A DNA stretch of 64,000 bases from Tranquillimonas sp964472855 (GTDB taxonomy: Bacteria; Pseudomonadota; Alphaproteobacteria; Rhodobacterales; Rhodobacteraceae). Below are positions 17,957 through 26,995 of this stretch, piece by piece (the stretch's first letter is position 1; each line of letters begins with the position of its first letter). The stretch spans positions 1 through 64,000 of the forward strand of contig CAYYMJ010000004.1 in the NCBI GenBank assembly GCA_964472855.1. Direction: 5' to 3'. Both the position numbers and the translations under genes were made by a program. The notes under the pieces are model-generated. The model worked only from the letters and a program-made list of their open reading frames with translations, searched no databases and was not told where the DNA came from.

Positions 17957-19501
17957 TTAGGCAAACCACCAGCGTTCGGCGATCCGGGCGTTGTCCATCT
18001 GGAACACGTTGCCGGTCTGACCGTTGTTGGTGATCTTGGTCGAGTGCGCGTCGACATAGTTGGCATACATCGGCACCACGACGCCGCCTTCGTCGTTCAG
18101 GATCGACTGCATCTCGTAGTAGATCTCGCGCCGCTTGTCGCTGTCCAGCTCGGCACGGCCGGCATACAGCAGCTCCTGGAAGCGCGGGTGATCCCACTGG
18201 GTGTCGTTCCACGGAACACCGGATTCGTAGGCGGTCGAGAACATCCAGTCTTCGGTCGCGCGGCCCGACCAGTAAACGGCGCTGAACGGCTTTTTCAGCC
18301 AGACGTTCGACCAATAGCCATCGGCCGGTTCCTGCACCACGTTGATGTTGATGCCGCCGGCGGCGGCCGAGGCCTGGTACAGCTGCGCAGCATCGACGGC
18401 ACCGGTAAAGGCCGCGTCCGACGCGCTGAGGTTGATGTCCAGCGACGACAGACCGGCGGCGTTCAGATAGAATTTCGCCTTGTCCGGGTCATACGACGTC
18501 TGGGCCAGATCGGCATAGTAATACTGGTTCGCCGGTCCGATCGGGTGGTCGTTGCCAACCGCGCCGTGGCCCAGCAGGATCTTGTCGACCATTTCCTGGC
18601 GGTTCAGCGCGTGCTTGACCGCCCGGCGCACGTTGACGTCGTCGAAGGGCGCCGTCTGGCTGAGCATCGCGAAGGTGAAATGCTGGTTGCCGGTCACTTC
18701 GAAGATGTTGACGTTCGGATTGGCACGCATCAGCGGCTCGGTCTTGAAGTCGACGCGGTTCACCGCATCCACCTGGCCGGTCATCAGCGCGTTCATCCGG
18801 GCCGAGCTGTCGTTGATCGCGATCAGTTCGACGCTGTCGAAGAAGCCCGCGGAATCACCCTTGTAGTGGTCGGCGTAACGCGAAGCGACCATGCGGACGC
18901 CGGGATCGAAGTTTTCGTTCTTGTACAGGCCGGTGCCGATGCCCTTGGCAATGGCTTCCTGGATCATGCCGGCCGGCATCATCGTGATGTGATAGTCCGA
19001 CAGAAGGAACGGGAAGTCGGCGTTGCCCGAAGCAAGCGTGAACTGGACCTGATGATCGTTCATCTTCTTCATATCGGTGATCGACGACACGATCGGCTTG
19101 GCCGCCGACTTGGCGCCTTCCGCCGTGTGCATGGCCAGCGATTCCAACACGTCGTCGGCGCCAAAGTCCTTGCCGTTGTGGAAGGTCGCGCCCTGGCGCA
19201 GGTTGAAGGTCCAGGTCTTGGCGTCTGCGCTGGCTTCCCAGCTTTCGGCCAGTTCGCCTTCCAGAACACCGGTGGCCGAAACGGCGGTCAGCGTGTCAAA
19301 CACACAGCCATGCGCGGCGGCCTGCATGAAAAAGTCGGAATGCGTGCGCGCATCCCAGCTGTCCGAGGTGTTGGCGCCATTGCCACCGATACGCAGCGTG
19401 CCGCCACGATTCGGAGCGGCAACAGCCGGCAGGCCGGTGGCCGTCAGGACCCCGGCGGCGGCGCCCGCCTTGAGAAGTCCGCGTCTGCTAAGTCCAGTCA
19501 T
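17957..19501 (-). CDS. Peptide/nickel-type ABC transporter substrate-binding protein (SBP family 5)
   Basis: A 514-residue periplasmic receptor of the DppA/OppA type. It starts MTGLSRRGLLKAGAAAG, a twin-arginine signal, so it is probably exported folded through Tat. The mature part has features of the family (GGTLRIGG, WTFNLRQGATFHNGKDFGADDVLESL, NVRRAVKHALNRQEMVDKILLGHG). The open frame begins at 19603, but ATG 19501, with GGGAGAACAGT before it, gives the signal peptide. It is the last gene of a four-gene importer operon; ligand unknown, likely peptides. Confidence 0.93.
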   Translation of the reverse strand: MTGLSRRGLLKAGAAAGVLTATGLPAVAAPNRGGTLRIGGNGANTSDSWDARTHSDFFMQAAAHGCVFDTLTAVSATGVLEGELAESWEASADAKTWTFNLRQGATFHNGKDFGADDVLESLAMHTAEGAKSAAKPIVSSITDMKKMNDHQVQFTLASGNADFPFLLSDYHITMMPAGMIQEAIAKGIGTGLYKNENFDPGVRMVASRYADHYKGDSAGFFDSVELIAINDSSARMNALMTGQVDAVNRVDFKTEPLMRANPNVNIFEVTGNQHFTFAMLSQTAPFDDVNVRRAVKHALNRQEMVDKILLGHGAVGNDHPIGPANQYYYADLAQTSYDPDKAKFYLNAAGLSSLDINLSASDAAFTGAVDAAQLYQASAAAGGININVVQEPADGYWSNVWLKKPFSAVYWSGRATEDWMFSTAYESGVPWNDTQWDHPRFQELLYAGRAELDSDKRREIYYEMQSILNDEGGVVVPMYANYVDAHSTKITNNGQTGNVFQMDNARIAERWWFA

Positions 19502-19565
19502 ACTGTTCTCCCTGTCTGACTGCTGCAGGTTGCCCCGCATGTTATGAGGTTGTCCCCGATTCCAA

Positions 19566-21263
19566 TCACATCTTATCAACGGCGGCGTCGCCGATGTTAT
19601 CAACTCCGCGCTCTGCCAGCAGATTTGTCAGCCAGTCCGGGTCCATTTCCGGGACCGAGCTTAGCAGCAGGTCGGTATAGGCATGGTGCGGCGGCGCAAA
19701 CATTTCGTCCTTTGGCCCAAGCTCGACCACCACACCGTCCTTCATGACGACCACCTCGTCGGCAATCGCCCGCACGGTGGCAAGGTCGTGGGTAATGAAC
19801 ATATAGCTCAGTTTGCGTTCATCCTGTAGCCGCGCGAGCAATTTCAGGATTCCTTCGGCCACCAGCTGGTCAAGCGCGCTGGTCACCTCGTCGCAAATGA
19901 TGAATTTCGGCTCGGCCGCCAACGCGCGGGCAATGCCGATGCGCTGTTTCTGGCCGCCCGACAGCTCGGACGGCAGGCGGTCGATGAACTGGTCGGGCTC
20001 AAGCTCGATATCGTGCAACAGCTCGCGAACCCGTTCGCGCAGCTTCGATCCGCTGACCCCGGAATAGAACTGGATGGGCCGGCCGACGATTTCGCCGATG
20101 CGCTTGCGCGGGTTCAGCGCGGTGTCGGCCATCTGATAGATCATCTGCGCCTGGCGCAGCTGGTCCTTGGTCCGCTTGCGGTAATCGGCCGGCAGCGGCT
20201 GGCCGGAAAACGAGACCTGCCCGATGCGCGGCGGCAAAAGCCCGGTGATGACCCGCGCGGCGGTGGATTTGCCCGACCCCGATTCGCCGACCACGGCGAC
20301 GGTGCGGCCTTCGTGGATGTCAAAGCTGATGTCATGCAGCACATCCACCTTGCCATAGGCCGCCGTGACGCCGGAAACCGATACCACCGGCACTGCGCCG
20401 GCGGGTGGCGCCGGCTTGGGGTCGCGCTGGAACGACCGGACTGCCCACAGCGACTTGGTATAGTCTTCCGTCGGGTTGCTCAGCATGGTGCGTGTGTCGG
20501 ATTCCTCGACCTCGTCGCCGCGCAGCAGCACCTTGATCCGGTCGGCCATCTGCGCGACCACCGCCAGATCGTGGGTGATATAGATCGCCGCCGTGTCGAA
20601 ATCGGCCACGATCTTGCGGATGGCGGCCAGCACCTCGATCTGGGTGGTGACGTCAAGCGCGGTGGTCGGTTCGTCAAAGATGATCAGGTCGGGCCGGCAC
20701 GACATGGCCATGGCGGTCATGGCCCGCTGCAACTGTCCGCCCGACACCTGGTGCGGATAGCGAAAGCCAATCTCGTCGGGGTTGGGCAGCCGCAGGCGGC
20801 GATACAGGTCGATCCCGTCCTTTTCGCTTTCGGCGCGGCTGGCAACATGGTGTTGAACCGGCGTTTCGGTGTGCTGGTCCATCAGCCGGTGCGCCGGGTT
20901 GAAGCTGGCGGCGGCCGATTGGGCGACATAGGCGATGCGCTTGCCCAGAAGGGCCCGCTTGGTCGCCATGGGCGCGTTGATCAGATCGACCCCGTCGAAT
21001 GTGACCGACCCGCCCGAGATGCGCACGCCGTCGCGGGCAAACCCCATCGCGGCAAGGCCCAGCGTCGATTTGCCGGCCCCCGATTCGCCAATCAGGCCCA
21101 GCACCTCGCCCTTGTTCAGCGACAGGCTGGCGCCGTTGATGATCGGGTTCCACACCTCGTCGGCGCGGCCCTCGATCCACAGGTCCCTGATCTCGACCAG
21201 GGGTCGGTTGTCGGGTGCGGCCGGATCACCGGCTCGGGCGTTGTGGGTGTCTGCGTCTGCCAT
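19566..21263 (-). CDS. Peptide ABC transporter ATP-binding protein, two fused nucleotide-binding domains
   Basis: A 565-residue protein carrying both ATPase domains of a Dpp/Opp-type importer in one chain. NBD1 has Walker A GESGAGKSTLG, signature VSGGQLQRA and Walker B LIIFDEPTTALD. NBD2 has GESGSGKSTAA, LSGGQKQRIGIARAL and FIICDEVTSALD. The second Walker B has Val where Pro is usual (DEVTSALD), a known variant. It follows the DppC-like permease by 4 bp. Confidence 0.93.
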   Translation of the reverse strand: MADADTHNARAGDPAAPDNRPLVEIRDLWIEGRADEVWNPIINGASLSLNKGEVLGLIGESGAGKSTLGLAAMGFARDGVRISGGSVTFDGVDLINAPMATKRALLGKRIAYVAQSAAASFNPAHRLMDQHTETPVQHHVASRAESEKDGIDLYRRLRLPNPDEIGFRYPHQVSGGQLQRAMTAMAMSCRPDLIIFDEPTTALDVTTQIEVLAAIRKIVADFDTAAIYITHDLAVVAQMADRIKVLLRGDEVEESDTRTMLSNPTEDYTKSLWAVRSFQRDPKPAPPAGAVPVVSVSGVTAAYGKVDVLHDISFDIHEGRTVAVVGESGSGKSTAARVITGLLPPRIGQVSFSGQPLPADYRKRTKDQLRQAQMIYQMADTALNPRKRIGEIVGRPIQFYSGVSGSKLRERVRELLHDIELEPDQFIDRLPSELSGGQKQRIGIARALAAEPKFIICDEVTSALDQLVAEGILKLLARLQDERKLSYMFITHDLATVRAIADEVVVMKDGVVVELGPKDEMFAPPHHAYTDLLLSSVPEMDPDWLTNLLAERGVDNIGDAAVDKM

Positions 21264-21267
21264 CGGG

Positions 21268-22467
21268 CTACTCCTTCAGTCCCGACGACCGGTGCAGCAT
21301 CCAGTCGACCACGAAATTGACCCCCACCGTCAGCAGGGCAATGGCACCCGCCGCCAGCAGCGGCGCCGACGCCACCTGCGGCGCGAAGGCGGCGAAATTG
21401 ATGAACTGCGACAGGTCGCGCACCATGGTGCCCCAGTCGGCCAGCGGCGGCTGGATGCCGACGCCCAGGAACGACAGCGACGCGATGGTGAGGAACACAA
21501 AGCAGAACCGCAGCCCGAATTCGGCCAGCAGCGGCGCATAGGCGTTGGGCATAATCTCGCGGAAGATCAGGTATCCCAGACCCTCGCCGCGCAGCTTGGC
21601 GGCCTCGATATAGTCCATCACCACGATCGAGGTGCCAACCGCCCGGGCCAGCCGGAACACGCGGGTCGAATCGATCACCGCGATGATCAACACCATGAAC
21701 AGGGTCAGCGGAATGCCCAGACGCGGCGCCCAGACCGTGGCGATGGTCATCAGCAACAGCGCGAAAATCAGCGCCGGAATGGCCATCAGCACATCGACGG
21801 CGCGGCTGACAAGCTGGTCCAGCCAGCCGCCCAGCGTCGCCGCCAGAAAGCCCAGCGTGCCGCCGATGAAAAACGCCAGACAGGTGGTGGCAAAGGCAAT
21901 GCCAACCGTGTTCTGCGCGCCATAGATCAGCCGGCTGAGGATATCGCGGCCAATCTGGTCGGTTCCCAGCGGAAAGGCCGGGTCGCCGCCCACAGCCGGG
22001 TTGCCGCCGGGCACGACATTGGCGACCGTAAAGATCTGCTCTTGCCCGTGGGGCGCGATGACGCCGGCAAAGATCGCCAGAATGGAATAGCCCAGAATCA
22101 CCAGCAGCCCGAAACTGGCGGTCATCGGCATGGCGCGAAACAGCTTCTTGGTGCCCCGCGTGCCGACATGGCGCCCCAGCAGCCGGAACACGAAGGCGGC
22201 GATGGCGAAATAGATGAACCAGTGCAGCGCGACCCGGAAGAAGAAATAGGGATCGACCGGCTCGCCCGCGGTCTGACGCGCCTGCCAGTAGGTCCAAACC
22301 AGCCAGACCAGAATGGCCGCCCCCGCCACATAGCCGAAGGCAACGCCGTAAGGCATGTCGCGAAAGCGCGGCGCGTTGCCGGTGAACCTTTGCCCGGCCA
22401 GCCGGAACGCCCAGGCAAGCGCGGCCAGAACGACCAGCGCGATGACGATCTGCAACAAGAAGCTCAT
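21268..22467 (-). CDS. Peptide ABC transporter permease (DppC-like)
   Basis: A 399-residue inner-membrane permease. The first ~100 residues hold two extra hydrophobic segments (FLLQIVIALVVLAALAWAF; GYVAGAAILVWLVWTYW) before the usual DppC core with the EAA-type loop AAKLRGEGLGYLIFREIMPNA. It is longer than common DppC proteins (~300 aa) because of this N-terminal extension. The start overlaps the upstream permease stop by 4 bp. Confidence 0.9.
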   Translation of the reverse strand: MSFLLQIVIALVVLAALAWAFRLAGQRFTGNAPRFRDMPYGVAFGYVAGAAILVWLVWTYWQARQTAGEPVDPYFFFRVALHWFIYFAIAAFVFRLLGRHVGTRGTKKLFRAMPMTASFGLLVILGYSILAIFAGVIAPHGQEQIFTVANVVPGGNPAVGGDPAFPLGTDQIGRDILSRLIYGAQNTVGIAFATTCLAFFIGGTLGFLAATLGGWLDQLVSRAVDVLMAIPALIFALLLMTIATVWAPRLGIPLTLFMVLIIAVIDSTRVFRLARAVGTSIVVMDYIEAAKLRGEGLGYLIFREIMPNAYAPLLAEFGLRFCFVFLTIASLSFLGVGIQPPLADWGTMVRDLSQFINFAAFAPQVASAPLLAAGAIALLTVGVNFVVDWMLHRSSGLKE

Positions 22468-23450
22468 TTCGGATGCCTCAGCCGCGGGTTCGAAAGAATC
22501 GACAGCACGTCGGCCAGCAGGTTCAGCAAGATATAGGCTCCGGCAAAGATCAGGCAGCAGGCCTGCACCACGGGAATGTCACGAATTTTCACGCTGTCCA
22601 CGAACAGCTGCCCGATACCGGGATAGACGAACACCACCTCGACCACGACAACGCCGGTAATCAGATAGGCCAGGTTCAGCGCGATCACGTTGATGATCGG
22701 CGCCAGCGCGTTGGGCAGCGCGTGCACGACGATCACCCGCAACGGGTTCAGACCCTTGAGCCGCGCCATCTCGATATAGGGCGAGGCCAGAAGATTGATG
22801 ATCGCGGCCCGGGTCATGCGCATCATGTGCGCGGTCACCACCAGCGTCAGGGTCAGCGCCGGCAGCAGCGTCTTTTCCAGCCGGGCGCCAAAGCTCATGC
22901 CGTCGAAGATGTTCGACAGGCTGGGCAGCCATGGGTTCAGGACGGCCAGGAACAGGATCAGCACATAGGCAAGAAAGAACTCGGGGCTCGAAATCGAGCT
23001 GAGCGTGAAGATATTGGTGGCTCGGTCGAAGACCGAGTTGCGGTAAAGCGCCGCCAGCACACCCAGCGTCAGCGACACCGGCACCGCGATGGCGGCCGAG
23101 ACCGAGGCCAAGAACATCGTGTTGGCAAAGCGCGGCCGGATCTGGTCGGCGACCGAGATCAGCTGATCCCCGCCCAGGTTGGTCTGAAAGTTGAGCTGCG
23201 CGAAGCTGACGCCAAGGTCGCCAGTCAGCATGTTGCCCAGCCAGCCGAAATAGCGCGTCACCATCGGCTCGTTCAGGCCAAGGTCGCGGCGGATCGAGGC
23301 AATGGCCTCGGGCGTGGCGCCCTGCCCCAGGATGGCCTGCGCAAAGTCGCCCGGCAGGGCGTTGACCGCGAGGAAAATCACAATTGAAACGACGATTAGG
23401 GTTACAAACCCCAGCGCCAGACGCTCGGCGATGATACGCGCAATTCCCAC
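22464..23450 (-). CDS. Peptide ABC transporter permease (DppB-like)
   Basis: A 328-residue permease, first gene of the importer operon. Motifs are the N-terminal TM (LALGFVTLIVVSIVIFLAV), GDLGVSFA and the EAA loop EMARLKGLNPLRVIVVHALPNALAP. The start codon is GTG (GTG GGA ATT), preceded by GGGACAGG. The divergent side is the end of the pip gene, so the operon promoter must lie in 23451-23532, or within pip. Confidence 0.92.
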   Translation of the reverse strand: MGIARIIAERLALGFVTLIVVSIVIFLAVNALPGDFAQAILGQGATPEAIASIRRDLGLNEPMVTRYFGWLGNMLTGDLGVSFAQLNFQTNLGGDQLISVADQIRPRFANTMFLASVSAAIAVPVSLTLGVLAALYRNSVFDRATNIFTLSSISSPEFFLAYVLILFLAVLNPWLPSLSNIFDGMSFGARLEKTLLPALTLTLVVTAHMMRMTRAAIINLLASPYIEMARLKGLNPLRVIVVHALPNALAPIINVIALNLAYLITGVVVVEVVFVYPGIGQLFVDSVKIRDIPVVQACCLIFAGAYILLNLLADVLSILSNPRLRHPK

Positions 23451-23532
23451 CCTGTCCCGTCCCCGGTTGTTATCGTTGTGTCAGCGTAAAAGCGCCGTTG
23501 CAGTTCTGTCCATGAAAAATTCGTCAGAAAAT

Positions 23533-24507
23533 TCAGGATCGCCGTTTTAGTCGGTCCATGGTTGCCACCAGTCCGCTGCTGATCCCCGGTTCCGAAAGCG
23601 CATGGCCCGCATTCGGCACCATCTTCAGGGCCGACCCGGCCCAGCTGTCATGCAGCGCCCGCGCCGCCTGCGGCGGGCAGATCATGTCATAGCGGCCCTG
23701 CACGATCGTTCCGGGCACCCCCGCCAGCCGCTGCATGTTGCGCAGGATATGCCCATCTTCGGGTAAAAAGCCAGCGTTGGTAAAATAGTGGTTCTCAAGC
23801 CGGGCAAAGGCGCGGGCATATTCCGCCGGGCTGTCGCCGCCGCCCCCGGTCGACGCGATCGAGGCCAGCGCGTTTTCCCAGCGGGCCCATGCCCGGGCGT
23901 GGCGCACTTCTTCGTTGCGGTCGCCGCTGAACAGCCGACGGTGATAGGCGGCGATCATGTCGCCACGCTCGTCCGGCGGGATCAGACTGCTGAAGTCCTG
24001 CCAAAGCTCGGGCCAGAACTTGCCGGCGCCGCCGCCATAGAACCAGTCCAGCTCGGCCCGGGTCATCAGAAACACGCCGCGCAGCACCAGATGCAGGGCC
24101 CGGTCGGGGTGAGTCTGGCCATAGACCAGCGACAGCGTGGCCCCCCAGCTTCCGCCGAACACGATCCAGCGGTCGATGCCCAGCGCGGCGCGAATGCGCT
24201 CGATATCCGCGACCAGATGCCATGTCGTGTTATCGTCAACGCTGGCGTGCGGGCGCGACCGGCCGCAACCGCGCTGATCGAACAGGATCACCCGGTAGGC
24301 GCCGGGGTCGAAATAGCGCCGCATCGCCGGCGAACAGCCGCCGCCCGGCCCGCCATGCAGCACCACCACCGGCAGCCCGCCAGGGTTTCCGCATTGCTCG
24401 ACATAAATCTGGTGCCCGTCGCCCACATCCAGCATCTTCCGGTCGAAGGGCTCGATCGGCGGATAAAGATAGTGAAGTGCGCTTTTTTGACCGGGGCTTC
24501 TGTCCAT
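23533..24507 (-). CDS. pip: Proline iminopeptidase (prolyl aminopeptidase)
   Basis: A 324-residue alpha/beta hydrolase (peptidase family S33) that removes N-terminal proline from peptides. It has the oxyanion motif HGGPGGGCSP, the DQRGCGRS motif and the nucleophile elbow GGSWGATLSL; the catalytic His is likely in PNAGHALSE. The open frame runs to 24669, but ATG 24507 (MDRSPGQKSALHYLYPPIEP) is the normal family start. Being next to a peptide importer operon, it may act on imported peptides. Confidence 0.93.
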   Translation of the reverse strand: MDRSPGQKSALHYLYPPIEPFDRKMLDVGDGHQIYVEQCGNPGGLPVVVLHGGPGGGCSPAMRRYFDPGAYRVILFDQRGCGRSRPHASVDDNTTWHLVADIERIRAALGIDRWIVFGGSWGATLSLVYGQTHPDRALHLVLRGVFLMTRAELDWFYGGGAGKFWPELWQDFSSLIPPDERGDMIAAYHRRLFSGDRNEEVRHARAWARWENALASIASTGGGGDSPAEYARAFARLENHYFTNAGFLPEDGHILRNMQRLAGVPGTIVQGRYDMICPPQAARALHDSWAGSALKMVPNAGHALSEPGISSGLVATMDRLKRRS

Positions 24508-24573
24508 GACTGACCTATATAGGATGGCGCAAGGTTGCGGCATCGGGCGCGCAAGCGAAAGGGGTGAATTGCC

Positions 24574-25323
24574 ATGACGGCGACGACTGTCGATCCTTCG
24601 GAAGTTGCCAAGTTTCAGGCCATGGCGGCCGAGTGGTGGGACCCGCACGGCAAGTTCAAGCCGCTGCATATGCTCAACCCGTGCCGGCTGGACTATATCT
24701 GCACCCAGATCGCGGCCGAGTTCGGGCGCGACCTGTCAGCCGCGCTGCCCTTTGCCGGCCTGCGCCTGCTGGATATCGGCTGCGGCGGCGGCCTGTTGTC
24801 CGAGCCCATGGCCCGGCTGGGCGCCAACGTGGTGGGCGCCGACGCGGCCGAGATGAATATTCCGGTGGCCCGCGTCCATGCCGAGGCGCAGGGCCTGACC
24901 ATCGACTATCGTCACAGCACGGCCGAGGCCATCGCCGAGGGCGGCGAAACCTTTGACGTGGTCCTGAACATGGAGGTGGTCGAACACGTGGCCAACCCGC
25001 AGCTGTTCCTGAACACCTGCGCGGCGCTTCTGAATCCCGGCGGGCTGATGATCTGCTCGACCATCAACCGCACCGCCAAAAGCTTTGGCATGGCCATCGT
25101 CGGGGCTGAATTCGTGATGCGCTGGCTGCCGCGCGGCACCCATGACTGGAACAAGTTCATCACCCCGGGCGAGCTGACCGCGATGATCGCCAGCGCCGGG
25201 CTGGACCCCGTGGATCGCACCGGCTTTGTGTTCAACCCGCTGGGGTGGAGCTGGCGGCTGTCCGAGCGTGACCTTTCGGTCAACTACGTCACCGCCAGCG
25301 TCCTGCGCGCCGATCCGGCCTAG
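24574..25323 (+). CDS. ubiG: Ubiquinone biosynthesis O-methyltransferase UbiG
   Basis: SAM-dependent methyltransferase for both O-methylation steps of ubiquinone synthesis. The 249-residue product has the SAM motif LLDIGCGGGLLSEPMARLGA, plus family blocks AAEWWDPHGKFKPLHMLNPCRLDYI, EVVEHVANP and FSTIN-type sequence (ICSTINRTAKS). ATG 24574 is preceded by AAAGGGGTGA. It is divergent from pip with a 66-bp intergenic region and overlaps the convergent cytochrome gene by 4 bp. Confidence 0.96.
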   Translation: MTATTVDPSEVAKFQAMAAEWWDPHGKFKPLHMLNPCRLDYICTQIAAEFGRDLSAALPFAGLRLLDIGCGGGLLSEPMARLGANVVGADAAEMNIPVARVHAEAQGLTIDYRHSTAEAIAEGGETFDVVLNMEVVEHVANPQLFLNTCAALLNPGGLMICSTINRTAKSFGMAIVGAEFVMRWLPRGTHDWNKFITPGELTAMIASAGLDPVDRTGFVFNPLGWSWRLSERDLSVNYVTASVLRADPA

Positions 25324-25805
25324 TTCGAATCCGAACCGGTGTCGGTGTCGCCACCATCACCCGCCATGGCATCGGGGTTGAGCGACACCAGATACGCCCA
25401 CATGTCGCGCGCGTCGTCTTCCTTGCGCAGCTTGAAGGTCATTTTCGGGCGTGCGCTGGAATCGTCCAGCCACTCCTGCAGGAAACCCTTGGGATCCATC
25501 ACATAGGAAACGAACGTGTCCTCGGTCCAGATCAGGCCGGCCGCGTTGGCCTGCACCAAGGCATCGCTATAGCGAAAACCATCGACCGAACCGGCCAGCC
25601 CGCCGGGAACCGGAAAGAGATTGGGGCCGACCTTGCCGGCACGTCCGGCCAGCGTGTTACCGTCGGCATCCTGCACGACATGACAGGCCTGGCACTTGCG
25701 GAACCCTTTTTCGCCCTTGGCGGGGTCGCCGGCACCATCGCTGTCGGCCACGGCCGGCAGCGCGGTCAGGGCAGCGATTGTGGCAACGAAAGCAATTTTC
25801 AACAT
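25320..25805 (-). CDS. Periplasmic class I c-type cytochrome
   Basis: About 161 residues with a signal peptide (MLKIAFVATIAALTALPAVA), one haem-binding site CQACH, and a plausible axial Met in PKMTF near the C-terminal half, followed by an acidic Asp-rich tail (GDGGDTDTGSDSN). It resembles soluble mono-haem cytochromes of the c2/c-555 type. Two adjacent ATGs are possible (25808 and 25805); the second is better spaced from AGGAG. Electron-transfer partner is unknown. Confidence 0.9.
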   Translation of the reverse strand: MLKIAFVATIAALTALPAVADSDGAGDPAKGEKGFRKCQACHVVQDADGNTLAGRAGKVGPNLFPVPGGLAGSVDGFRYSDALVQANAAGLIWTEDTFVSYVMDPKGFLQEWLDDSSARPKMTFKLRKEDDARDMWAYLVSLNPDAMAGDGGDTDTGSDSN

Positions 25806-25916
25806 CATGGTCTCCTGTTGGCATTCGGTGCGCACGGTATCCGCTCAGGATCCGTCCCGCTAGAGACCGAGTGACGCATCTGGCAATTCGCTGCGTGATC
25901 GGGCAATGACGCCGCC

Positions 25917-26435
25917 ATGACCCAGATGATTCCCACCTGGCAGAATGGCCGCCTGGTTCCTGTGGAAAAGCTCGAGGCTCACCGCAAGGCCCTGCGTCAC
26001 ATGGCGGTTTCGGTGTTTCTGCTGGATGGCGACCGGCTGCTGATTCAGCGCCGCGCGCTGGGCAAATACCATACGCCGGGACTGTGGGCGAACACCTGCT
26101 GCACCCATCCCAACTGGGACGAAGCCGCCGACGCCTGCGCCCGGCGGCGCCTGATGGACGAGCTTGGGGTTGCCGGTGTCGCGCTGTCGTGGCGGGGACA
26201 GGTCGAATATTTCGCCGATGTCGGCGGCGGCCTGACCGAGAACGAAGTCGTTGAAATCTTTGTCGGATTCGCCGATGCCGGCACGCTGGGCATGTCGCCC
26301 GACCCGGACGAGGTGATGGTAACCCGCTGGGTGGCCCTGCCGACGCTGGTGGCCGAGGTCGGCGCAACGCCCGAACGCTTTACACCGTGGCTGCGTATCT
26401 ATCTGGAAAGACACGCCGATTTGATCTTTGCGTGA
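25917..26435 (+). CDS. idi: Isopentenyl-diphosphate delta-isomerase (type I)
   Basis: Interconverts IPP and DMAPP for isoprenoid (quinone, carotenoid) synthesis. The 172-residue product has the Nudix-like fold with the key Cys in WANTCCTHPNW, the Nudix-like helix ARRRLMDELGV and the catalytic glutamates in GGLTENEVVEIF. Length fits bacterial type I enzymes. Monocistronic on the + strand. Confidence 0.95.
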   Translation: MTQMIPTWQNGRLVPVEKLEAHRKALRHMAVSVFLLDGDRLLIQRRALGKYHTPGLWANTCCTHPNWDEAADACARRRLMDELGVAGVALSWRGQVEYFADVGGGLTENEVVEIFVGFADAGTLGMSPDPDEVMVTRWVALPTLVAEVGATPERFTPWLRIYLERHADLIFA

Positions 26436-26542
26436 CCGCGCAGGCCCGGGCGCACCGCGTCAGGTCGCCGGCTGCGGCGATGGGTCGCGACGCCCCTTGT
26501 GGATAACTCGGTGGATCAATCCGCAGCGGCCGCGCGCCGGGG

Positions 26543-26995
26543 TCAGCCGCGATCCTGCACCGCCGCGCCCAGCCGCTGGCGCAGCGCCCGCAGGACAGGC
26601 AGAGCCAGGCGCACCTTGTCGGCGCCCACGTCGCTGACGATCCCGACCAGTTTTGGTTCGATCCCCGCCAGCGCCTGGTCGCGCGCCAGCCGCCCGGCGG
26701 GGCTGATCGTCACGATCTTGCGGCGCGCGTCGTCCCAATCGGGGCGGATGTGCACGTGGCCCGCCACTTCAAGCTTGGCCAGCGTGTTGGTCATGGCGCC
26801 GCGCGTCAGGTTGAACGCCCGTGCCAACTGGGCCGGGCTGCGCTCGCCCTGCCCGGCCAGATGGTTCAGCACCGAGAACTGCGACAGCTCCATCCCCTTG
26901 GGCAGCGCACGCCCCATCAGTGCGCGCGCCAACTGATCGGCCATCAGCAATTCCGATACCAGCGCCACCGCCGTCTGGTCTTTGTCGCTGGTCAT
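26543..26995 (-). CDS. MarR family transcriptional regulator
   Basis: A 150-residue winged-helix regulator. The wHTH is evident in SVLNHLAGQGERSPAQLARAFNLTRGAMTNTLAKLEVAGHVHIRPDWDDAR split around the recognition helix, with the beta-hairpin wing DWDDARRKIVTISPAG. The ATG overlaps the stop codon of the upstream nitrilase gene (ATGA), so the two are translationally coupled and the regulator may respond to a substrate of that enzyme; this is inference. Confidence 0.92.
   Translation of the reverse strand: MTSDKDQTAVALVSELLMADQLARALMGRALPKGMELSQFSVLNHLAGQGERSPAQLARAFNLTRGAMTNTLAKLEVAGHVHIRPDWDDARRKIVTISPAGRLARDQALAGIEPKLVGIVSDVGADKVRLALPVLRALRQRLGAAVQDRG

Noticed and set aside
24508..24573. TATATA -10-like box between pip and ubiG
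   Set aside because: No acceptable -35 at the correct distance for either gene; left unassigned.
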